DNA of 25,000 bases from positions 5,464,009 through 5,489,008 of the forward strand of contig OZ026553.1 in NCBI GenBank assembly GCA_964020155.1, in the 5' to 3' direction. Below the pieces are notes generated by a model that made no database searches, had not been told where the DNA came from, and was given only the letters and a program-made list of their open reading frames with translations. This DNA is from Chondrilla cf. caribensis. Its lineage: Eukaryota > Porifera > Demospongiae > Chondrillida > Chondrillidae. The position numbers were made by a program, and so were the translations under genes. Positions 1-8,400 of the stretch are shown piece after piece (positions within the stretch are counted from its first letter, which is position 1; each line of letters starts with the position of its first letter).

Positions 1-280
1 GGCTGGTGAAGATGGTGAGAGTAGTCTGAAGTGTGCCATTGCTCCTCACAGGTTGGAGGAAGGAGAAGAGAAGTACAAGTTCAGACTCACTGAGGACGGA
101 GACTTCCACTCCACAGAAGGATCTGGGGTCATCACTGTTGACGGCCATTGCTCTCTGTTTGTTATAGCCTTTGACAAGCGAGATAGTTCAAAATTCTTTG
201 CAATCTCATTTGAAAAGGAGAGTGTGAAGGGCTCGACTTTGGATGTAGTGATAACATATGCACACAATGTCTGGTGTAAG
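1..280 (+). CDS. Exon: C-terminal part of ZU5 exon, upstream gene
   Basis: The exon ends at 280 before a GTACGTATG donor, phase 0. The 279 bases from base 2 have exactly the same length as the matching stretches 14591-14869 and 20546-20824. The first ~130 bases differ from the 14590 copy at only about one position (base 8), then similarity falls abruptly after about 130. Visible residues include RLEEGEEKYKFRLTEDGDFH and a GHCSLF motif, shared by the other copies. The beginning of the ZU5 fold is cut off by the window edge. Confidence 0.85.
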
Positions 281-2082
281 GTACGTATGTGGATGTCTTT
301 CTTTACTGATAAATGTCTCCCGTGTATATTTTCTGACATGTATACTTAACATATTCTGTAGTAGTACTATTTTTGTGATTAAGATCCATTTGTTAATTAT
401 TCTTGTAGATTCTGACTGAGCGTTATTCTCCTGCCTCCCTCACATGTTGTGTACCCTTTGAGTTTGGGGCTAAGAATATTATTGTAGGAAAACTGCAGAC
501 AAAGGATGGAGATGGTTGGCAAGCATGGACCAATGGGACCACTCAAGTAAGTTACACTGAGTCTGACAATTCAAATCCAATTGCCCTTAATGTATGCCAG
601 CCTGTGGCATATGTGTATGTGGAATATGTACATAATATATACAGGATAAGTACATATGTTGTGGGACCTCTATATTGCAAACCTCTGAATTAGGAAAACC
701 TCTATATTAAGGACACCATTCTGTGTCCCAGTGTAGTACTGTAGTGTATTGAGTGTCCTCTGAATTGAGGACACCTCTGTAATAAGGACAGATAATGGAG
801 GTCCCAAGGTGTCCTTAATATAGAGGTTCCACTGTACATTTGTTGTACGTATTCCTTAATCCCTTGTCCACAGGTTGCCTTAAAGGACTTGGACTTTGCA
901 TCATATGGCATCGGCGATAGTGAGGAGTTGGAGGATGCTGTTACTAAACAAAGGCGATATCCACCTTCTATTTCATGCCTGACAACCTATCACAAGTCAA
1001 TGAAGAAATTTGGGGACCCGACAAAAGCTGTTCTTGAAATCGTAGGAGCTGATAAGCCTATGGAATTTGTTTGCACTGCATACAAGTACAGATCCTCGGG
1101 TTAGTGCATATAAGACAATATTGATCTCTGTTGTGTTCACTTTAATATTCCTTGACAATCATTTCCCCTGCATTGCATGATCTGTAAAATTTATATCTGA
1201 TACTTCATTTGGATAAAGTTACCTTAAGTTCACATGTATGTACGTATGAAGAGACTGACACACCACGATTAGGATCAAAGGGTAAACATGTTATGTACAA
1301 ATTAATTTTATTTCCAAGTTGTCTTTGTGACTGTTGTTCTTTTATGTACGTACAAATGTATTTGTTTTCAATTCTTTTATTTTAAGGTCACCTTCTCAAG
1401 AAACGTACCATCTCGGGCTCCCCAAGTCGTCAGTCAAGTGTATCATCAGATTCATATGGTAATTGATTTGTATTTATTCATAGATTACCTGCATGCTACT
1501 GCAGAAAGCATCATCCCGCAAACACATAGTGTGTTTACTAGTTTCATTTGCTGTTTCAACACTTTGACTATATCATTTCCACACAACAACATTTTGTGTC
1601 CAGATCAATTATTTCCACCAAAAAGTACACCACGTCCTGCCTAATTACGTACTATGTGGTGTAGATGCACATACATAATATTATTGTTATTATAAGACAG
1701 TGTGTATAATTTATCTCTATTTGGTATCTCATGGTCAGATAAAATGTTCAGCTCTAAATATTTCATGAACAAATACATGGATGCTGAATCCCTTGAAGTC
1801 GTACAAGCTGAGGAAATTGTCTCCAGACTGGAGGTGACGTGTCCCTTACCACCTCGTGTGCGTAGCAGCATTAAACGGGCGTGTAGCGAAGAAGATGCCG
1901 CTCGGGAACTGTTCAAACACTTTCAGAAACAAGGTACTCCGGACACCATCAGATCACTCTGTGACGTCATGACAGGGCTGAAGGGATATGCCAATATGAA
2001 GCGTCTTGGTGAAAAGATGAAGAATGATGAAGATCTCTTGTTACCATATGAAGATCTCCCATTACCATCTGAAGATATCTAA
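1..2082 (+). CDS. 3' part of a ZU5 - CARD-like multidomain gene (5' end outside window)
   Basis: Five exons are read: 1-280 (codons start at base 2), 409-546, 874-1099, 1387-1458 and 1739-2082. Every junction is GT..AG and the phases join without a break (0, 0, 1, 1), giving 352 residues and a TAA at 2080-2082. The order is the tail of a ZU5 exon, a conserved post-ZU5 domain over two exons, a basic/Ser-rich linker, and a C-terminal CARD-like domain. The first three exons match those at 14591-15577 and 20546-22047 in length and phase, so this is a tandem paralogue of the downstream gene. From family knowledge, ZU5 plus death-fold proteins (PIDD, UNC5) are scaffolds in apoptosis or immune signalling; a similar role here is inferred. 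The start is not visible. I see no canonical AATAAA within 600 bases after the stop. Confidence 0.85.
409..1099 (+). CDS. Two exons: conserved post-ZU5 domain, upstream gene
   Basis: Exons 409-546 (46 codons) and 874-1099 (226 bases, ends phase 1). The domain sits where UPA lies in PIDD, UNC5 and ankyrins, but I cannot assign it to UPA with certainty. The three copies in the window share a GW.AW/L core in the first exon and, in the second, a pattern of acidic/basic residues then YPP.(L/I/F)SC.TTY..., K..G.PTK, and a final CTAY.Y. The donor at 1100 reads G|GTTAGT, so reading through it would put a TAG stop two codons later. The 327-base intron between the two exons contains a short transposon. 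Confidence 0.8.
655..834. mobile_element. Short Tigger/pogo-like inverted-repeat element, copy 1
   Basis: The right end reads GTGTCCTTAATATAGAGGTT then CCACTGTA. Its reverse complement starts TACAGTGGAACCTCTATATT, the classic style of pogo/Tigger terminal repeats with a TA target. The left end (GGGACCTCTATATTG) is degenerate. The interior repeats ACCTCTGTAATAAGGACA and ATTCTGTGTCCCAGTGTAGT. A relative lies at 12050-12295. It has no coding capacity and lies in the intron 547-873. Confidence 0.6.
1387..1458 (+). CDS. Exon: basic Ser-rich linker, upstream gene
   Basis: This 72-base exon lies between TTTTATTTTAAG and GTAATTG, phase 1 to phase 1, and encodes about 24 residues rich in Lys, Arg and Ser (GHLLKKRTISGSPSRQSSVS and on). 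It joins the post-ZU5 domain to the CARD-like exon. Clusters such as RTISGS and SRQSS look like kinase sites, which is an inference. It was recognised because it is the only short open stretch that keeps both phases closed. Confidence 0.65.
1739..2082 (+). CDS. Last exon: CARD-like domain, upstream gene
   Basis: The exon follows the acceptor ATGGTCAG, takes one base from the previous exon (G+AT = Asp), and runs to TAA at 2080-2082. It encodes a helical domain ending in a Glu/Asp/Leu/Pro-rich tail. The second half has the CARD pattern of helices 4-6: A.ELF.HFQKQGT (usual: A..LL..L...G), then RSLCDVM..L.GY..M..LG.KM, like the last CARD helices. The N-terminal helix (FMNKYMDAESLEVVQAEEIV) fits less well, so this is called CARD-like. 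In family knowledge CARDs pair with other CARDs in caspase- or NF-kB-activating complexes. The tail contains a near repeat, LLLPYEDL then PLPSEDI. Confidence 0.65.
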
Positions 2083-2354
2083 CCATCTCATGGTTATTCA
2101 TCAAGTGATGTAATCTACGTTGTCTTCCTGTGTACATACACACATGATGTTGTACTGATGTGTACATGTTTATATGAAAGTGTTTGTCACTATCGATTAT
2201 TTAAAGGAGACATACTTGTACTCAAACTTGTATAGAATTAATCATTTTATACTGTATGTGCCATGTACCCTGTAGTGTACTATTGTCACTTTTTTATTGG
2301 TTTATACATGTTTGAACATGTATGTAATTGGCTTGTGCATAATTGGTGCTGTAG

Positions 2355-2464
2355 TCCAAATCACATTTGAATTATTAACCTCAAGTACTAGTTGTCCACC
2401 TAGCACTGGTATCTCCACCCACTTTGAACCTTCAACAAAGCCACTCCCACCACGAGGTGCTCAG
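2355..2464 (+). other. Possible orphan or alternative 3' exon
   Basis: The stretch lies between an acceptor-like GGTGCTGTAG and a good donor, CAG|GTAAGA, and is open for 36 codons rich in Ser, Thr and Pro (STSCPPSTGISTHFEPSTKP). Its entry phase would fit the donor at 1458, so it could replace the CARD exon in an alternative transcript. I find no downstream partner exon, so it may be chance. Confidence 0.2.
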
Positions 2465-3012
2465 GTAAGAGCATGCTGGAATCACCAATACAGATGGATT
2501 ATTGTTATATCAGCTACCTGTCCCGAGGGCAAGTGTATTTTATGTCATACTGCCCAAGTGTCCATGTCTTAACCACTATAGCATCCATTGCTATCGCTAT
2601 ATACTGTTGCTAACACTTTATACATTATATATGAAATTGCTGTATAATTCTATGGTAATAGATGCTATTTGAATATACAATATAAATGCTGTACTTAAAA
2701 AGTCACGTGATAATGGAGTTTCCTATCCATCCCTCTCTCTATACTATCCATGGTTTTCAGTTCCGCCATTTTTATTTTGAGTGTATCATTATCCGTGTAT
2801 TCCTACGTATAACTTCGCATATTGGAATTTTTCTTTGCTCATAACTGACTTTCTATAAATCATATTTGCTTTAAACAGCACAAATGTCTTCAAAAGAGTC
2901 GTATAAACTATTCATGATATTCGATATAAAATGAAAATGTAGAGTGCGAGTGACCGGGAGTAAGAACTCTTGGACTGTATTGACCAGCAAAGGGTTAATA
3001 GGCGCCTGCATT

Positions 3013-3030
3013 CTACGTAAAAATACGTAG
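3013..3030. repeat. Perfect 7-bp hairpin, CTACGTA loop TACGTAG
   Basis: CTACGTA, four A residues, then TACGTAG. It sits in a GC-richer island of the intergenic region. The TACGTA core is abundant throughout the window. Confidence 0.6.
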
Positions 3031-3954
3031 CTACCCGCGGGGGAGTTAATTACCCCGCCCCCCTCTGTTGAGACGCAAGTCTGAAAACTAGGCAGAGACA
3101 CGAGCACGCATACGCGGACACACCAGAAAAATGGGAGGAAATATAAGGGAATAAATAGAAGGAAAAGGTCGGATATTTGAAGGTAAACTATTCGTATTCA
3201 TAAAGTTTCTCCTCGTTACGAAGTACCCTACTTGTTCTGACTACCAAGCTCCTCTGAAAAACAGTTTCGCTTGGTTTTTTTTGTTTTCAAGGGAGCACGA
3301 TCCAATTGGGTAATCTATAGGTATAGCACTCACCCTTAAATCACACACCATGGTTAACTGATATGTAGATTAACTTAAGCCAATAGTTTAGCTACTTCAT
3401 GACTGTTGATGGCTGGTATATTCCAACTAAGTCTTATCCCAGTATTCCAATTTACCCCTCTCTAACCTAGCTTTTCATATGAAGCATTGTTGTACTCAGT
3501 CTCATACACAGACCTGAATTCACCTCCATTTTTCCAGCAACACTCAGTCTGGCACCTTCTGCATTCTTGGACTATGTTGTGTTTGCTGTGTGTGGTAGAG
3601 GGGCGGTAATTTTGGGAAGTTCTTATGCTTGTTCTCTCATTTACAGCATCAAACAATATCAAATAAGTACCATAGGTTCTAAAACTGCAGTTACTAATAC
3701 CATAACCCTAGAACAGATTGATTACACTATCACTACTACAGGCCACTGTATGAAAAGGACTGTCTGGTTATGTAATGTAATAGCCCAGTTTTTTTGCATC
3801 TTTAAGTTTTGTAAATATAATGTTGTATTACATCTATAATATTATGTGCACTGTAGCTTGTAAACAATGGAGCTAAACCTAAGAATAGCACATGTCTTAT
3901 GTGAAATAAAAGTGCGTGCTTTATCGATATTTATTTAACCCTACTACCCTCCTG

Positions 3955-3972
3955 TGGGTCCTATTGGACCCA
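3955..3972. repeat. Perfect 7-bp hairpin TGGGTCC/GGACCCA
   Basis: TGGGTCC, loop TATT, GGACCCA. It follows TAACCCTACTACCCTCC and looks like one end of a fold-back transposable element. I could not place the other end with confidence. Confidence 0.5.
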
Positions 3973-4311
3973 AACTTCAATACATTTTTCAGCACAACTC
4001 ATATCACTAACCTATGCCATGGGTTCTAGCTCTATTTTAACCAGTGTAAAAATTAATGGCCGCATTGACCCAAAAACTGGAAGTCGGCCATTTTGGTGCA
4101 CAACCTCTAGGGTTCTTCAATGGTGTCAGTGTGAAGATGTCTGTTTGCGGTGAAATATTAGCCCCAGGCCTGATGCGAAATCTATGTACCTACAGAACCT
4201 ACATTTATTCTTTGGTATTTATCCTTTTAGCTCATCGTTGTTTGAGAACCAAGCAGGCATTCTTCCACCCGTTGATACAGATGAGATCGTGTCCTACTTG
4301 ATTCTTCCATC

Positions 4312-4346
4312 GATACTCCATACTACACAGCGTAGTATAGAGTATC
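4312..4346. repeat. Near-perfect 15-bp hairpin
   Basis: Arms GATACTCCATACTAC (4312-4326) and GTAGTATAGAGTATC (4332-4346) are complementary except for one position that would pair as G-U in RNA; the loop is ACAGC. No coding context. Confidence 0.65.
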
Positions 4347-4502
4347 TATGATTCTTCAGACGAGTTTTCTCAGCTTTGAGCACATGTTTATTAGGTATTA
4401 TACAGGGTGTTCAGAAAAGTTAAATTATCAACACATCAGAAATGTACAGCTTTAGATGGAATTATGGTATCAAATTGGACCACACATTGATTACATTGGT
4501 TG

Positions 4503-4787
4503 ACCTGTCACAAAAAATATGGTCCGCTGCCAAAAACAGTCCCCGGGACCGGAAATAGCGGCAAAACCAGTCCGTGCGGACAGGTTTCCGACGTCCTAAA
4601 TGGTCCGCTTGTGCCTAAACCTAACCCAAACCCTAACCCTAACCCTAACTCTAAACCCTAACCCTAACCTTAATCATAACCCAAATCCTAACCCTAACCA
4701 TTTTTGATGGTATATGGGAGACCAAATATGGTGCCGAAAATAGTCCGGGGGACCACTCTCGGTGGGGACCACTTTTCGTATGACAGA
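4503..4787. mobile_element. Fold-back element holding a telomere-like tract
   Basis: The left side has CTGTCACAAAAAATATGGTCC and the right side ends ACTTTTCGTATGACAG, roughly the reverse complement. Inside each side are GGTCC/GGACC-rich segments (CAGTCCCCGGGACCGG on the left, TAGTCCGGGGGACCAC on the right), also inverted. Together they bracket the CCCTAA-like tract 4614-4699. This is the form of a non-autonomous inverted-repeat element. The exact ends are uncertain. Confidence 0.45.
4614..4699. repeat. Degenerate interstitial telomere-like (CCCTAA)n tract
   Basis: About 86 bases dominated by CCCTAA units with variants (CCCAAA, CTCTAA, CCTTAA). The longest clean run is AACCCTAACCCTAACCCTAA. 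TTAGGG/CCCTAA is the usual animal telomere unit. Here it lies inside a chromosome region, between two GGTCC-rich inverted segments. Confidence 0.75.
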
Positions 4788-5150
4788 CCCCAGCCTGTAT
4801 TAATTTATAATGGGAACCTAAAATGAACTACTTCAGAATGTTATTGCTACATGTTATCAAGTTTATGAAATCACTCAATGTGGGGTGTATCACTTTTATG
4901 GATATTTTATTTGGAAGAGAATTTGATTTAGATCCCACATTTATGTTTTGTTCATGCATTCCCGCATCACATATCGATGTGTTTAGATTTCTTTTTTGTC
5001 AATGGACAATATATGGGATAGGTTGCCCACCAATGTTGTAGATATGCCTGAACCCTAATCTAAATAATTTGCGATTATTTATCAATCCTCATTTCACTCG
5101 ATATTATTTTCATATTTCACATGATGGCGCGTTTATTTTTGACTCCTCAG

Positions 5151-5189
5151 GAGATTTAAGAGAAGGCAGTTGCGAAAAAGTGTAAAGCC
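5151..5189 (+). promoter_or_regulatory. Probable 5' UTR piece after a splice acceptor
   Basis: TTTATTTTTGACTCCTCAG ending at 5150 is a good pyrimidine-rich acceptor. An in-frame TAA at 5157-5159 lies just upstream of the ATG at 5190, so the 39 bases are likely untranslated. The context GCCATGT has G at -3. This suggests an upstream noncoding exon and a promoter further 5', which I cannot locate. Confidence 0.45.
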
Positions 5190-5463
5190 ATGTCAGATTC
5201 TTCTCTTGAAAACAAAGCCCTTAGAGACTGTTATGACAAGCTTGTGCCTAGAATGATAGCCCAAGATGTTTTGCCAAAGTTTGTTGCTCGAGCTCTCGTG
5301 ACGGATGATGAGAAACAAGAGATTTTGGGTGAAACCTCAACTACGGACGCCAATAAGAAGCTCCTCAAGGCTGTACTGCGCCAAGGCGGGCATGTTGTTG
5401 TGTACTTGTGTCGGGTCCTCTTCGAAGTGAAGTTAAAAGAGCTGGGATGGCGCCTCTATCACG
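5190..5463 (+). CDS. Exon 1: N-terminal CARD
   Basis: The start ATG has an in-frame stop 31 bases upstream. The 91 residues follow the CARD pattern closely: LRDCYDKLVPRMIAQDVLPK (helices 1-2), ALVTDDEKQEILGE (helix 3 and turn), then DANKKLLKAVLRQGG and VVYLCRVLFE (helices 4-5). It ends at CACG|GTATGC, phase 1. CARDs form homotypic contacts with other CARDs. The partner is not known. The intron that follows is 3.7 kb, by far the longest in the window. Confidence 0.85.
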
Positions 5464-8400
5464 GTATGCTTCCTTCTCAAGTGATAGTACTTGTTCTTTG
5501 TAATCAATTGAAGAATGACAATATTGTTAACAAATGTAGTCAAGCTATAAGGTAAAATGGCGTAATTCCGGTATTTTGGGAGTAAACAGTTCACTACATC
5601 AAAATGCCATGTCTTCGAGGACAACTACTGTGTTCCACTGGTAATGGCAACCCTTAGCTACAACATACCTGACAGGGAAGTCAACCACTTGCTCCCTGTG
5701 TGGTGGTCATTCACTTGGGATCGGAATTACCTCATTTTACCTTACTGCGGAAATATTTGTCTTGATCATATTCCATGTTGATAGCATAGGCATGAATAGA
5801 TATTGATAGTTCATTTATTCCTAAATTTCTCTATTTTTTAATACCTCATTTTACGTTGAAGCTAGTCTCATCTTCGTGCACTTTATATAGTGTACTTTAT
5901 GTATCTTACTTTAATTTATGGGATCTCTGTTTGTTTGTTTGTTTGTTCGCGAACTCCTCCTTCAGTTCGCATGCGATCGACGTCAAACTCCCCAATCCTT
6001 CTCAGCGGCACCCGTGAAGTATACTAAGGGGGTTGGCGTTTCGTTTTAGGCCTTTCTTCTAGAATTCGAACGAAACCGTACTATCCCCGTACTTGAGAGG
6101 CACCGTTTTTATGACACGTTACGGACGAATACGCCCGTAGGGCGGGTAATTCGGACTCGTAATATTGTAATGCATGGGTGAAATGGTCTGCTATCACTGC
6201 ATATCAGAAATTGTATTGAAATCAGAAAGCTGCAAAGCACTTGAGACTTGACAGAAGAAACAGCCCGAGCCGTCCACCCAACTAGCTACAATTTCCAATA
6301 ACCAATTTATTTTCCTTGCTACCTCCTGCCATACAGCCCTGTCCTGGGTTCAGTGGATGTACTTTTCACAACTGAATTTTCCAGATTGCCCCACCATACC
6401 AGTTGTTTCTGCACTTCAGTTAGATGAGGAGCCATGCTGGAATTGATATGAAGGAACTGTTTGAATTCTGAACAACTTTGTTTTCCTGTTACTATTTTTA
6501 GTAATATCCCCGTTTACACGGGCCCAGTTAAAAAGTTGGCTAGCCCAGTTATGACGTCATTGGCCCTGTTATAAAAATGACGGCTATCAATGGTGCTGGG
6601 CCAACCGCAACTGGGCTGGCCCATTTGGCCCTGACCCTACACATTGAATCGGGTAGGCCAGCCCAGTTATGAAACGTTTGTGTAAACGCAATTTTACTAT
6701 TGTTTTTCAGTAATCTTCAATGGATAAAAAGCAAACTTCGATACAAAGAATTCCATGAACGCTTCGTGCTAACTTGGTAAAAGTAGCTAGGTGTTGTTGC
6801 GAAGTAACCTTCCCACCATTTGGACCGTGTAGTGGCATAGAAAGATGATTTCAAGCAGGGATGCTTGGCCAGCCAGTTGACAAAACATGCTCAAGAGCAT
6901 ATTGCATTCCAACATTATTATTGCAACACAATATTATACTCTAGTCATTAGAATTAATGGATATATAGAAAATATGATTCTAGATAACTAAAATTTGCCA
7001 GAGTAGTTTAGTTGGCAACTGTTCAAAGAGGAAAACATTGCAATGGGAGAAAGATCCAATGCATCTGAAGAGAAACAAGATGGAACAGGTGAAGGTCTAC
7101 TGGAAAGTGTAGCATGCAAAGCAATAGAGCAATTTTGGCCATACCAATGAAAGATTGAATCCCAAAACAGCCTTCAGTGTCAATTTAATTTTTTATTGCT
7201 GTTGAGGAATAATTAGTGGATGGAAATGAAGAATTTCAAGGGGACTCCAGCCCACCCCCAAACCCCCCCAGTTCCTACACCAGTGCCATATGATTATCAC
7301 AGCACTCGACCTTGGGTCTCAGTGCTGTGCATATGGTACTCTGATGTGTAATAACTATTACTTTTTGCATGTTTGATGGGAGGATCAAAGGAGAAGTGTG
7401 TCTGTATCACTATGCACATTTTTGAAGTTGATCAGTGTAGACCCTAGATACCACACACCTTCACAATGTCAAATGGGCACATCTTGTTATCATAACTATC
7501 TAACCACAAACATCCTGTTTATTCTACTACAGGTGCATTCTGTCTGCCTGGTTGTATGTGTATATTTCAGTCTATATTCAGCAATTTCATATCCCTCAAA
7601 TGAATACTGTACTGTTATATTATACTAACTAAACATTCAGCAAAACTGTGTAGATCGGAAACTGCTCAACAAAATTTGGAGGGAATGTTTTGATTCCAGT
7701 TAGTTGGGAAGATTCCCCACAACAACTGCTGTGTCCCAATTACGTATTTTATCAGTGGATGAATTGCAGACAGCTCTTAGAAGCCTGCTGTAGCATCTAT
7801 ACACGAAGAATCAAAACTTTTGAAATGCTGGTGTACAGCATGTTTTCGGGTTTGTAGCAAAACCAACATTTCAAGAGACTATTAGGACTACTTCACAATG
7901 TCAAGAAATGTAATATTTAACTTCAATGAATATGGGTGTATGCAACAAGCCAGTTACTGTACATCCAAGTATGCATTCACTTTCATTGCACTCACCCATG
8001 GTCACTTTGCACCCAAGTGCAATAAATATACCAATGCATACTTGAACATACAATAACTATTACGTTTGCTATGTTGCCATACCATTTTGCCCATATATGA
8101 CAATAGACTACCTACAAGCTACAAGTAAGTCTCTTGAACATCACTCAAATGATGACAAAATTGAAGATGATAATGTAATTTAGTGACCTCTGAAATGAAT
8201 TTGTGTTTATTCATCCGGAGATTACACTATCCAATTGTTATGGACAGATAGACCAATCATATGATCTGTTGGGACTATCCCAATATGCATACATATTATG
8301 ACATTGTATTATTATGTACGTATGTATGTACGTATGTATACAATATATTAGATAATGTGTACTTGGAATGTGAATATGCAGTGAGTCTTAATCCTGCCAT

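Larger units (their letters stand above)
2083..5150. other. Intergenic region between the two paralogous genes
   Basis: No convincing protein-coding gene is visible on either strand. The stretch holds a doubtful exon-like ORF (2355-2464), hairpins at 3013-3030, 3955-3972 and 4312-4346, and a fold-back element with telomere-like repeats (4503-4787). Bases 2940-3120 are more GC-rich than the surroundings. The promoter of the downstream gene should lie in the last part, but I see no clear TATA box or initiator to assign. Confidence 0.6.

Noticed and set aside
2871..3107. Minus-strand 78-codon open frame
   Set aside because: No recognised domain, no splice or promoter context, and it overlaps a hairpin-bearing noncoding stretch.
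4056..4301. 81-codon plus-strand open frame
   Set aside because: No domain, and composition like the surrounding noncoding repeats.
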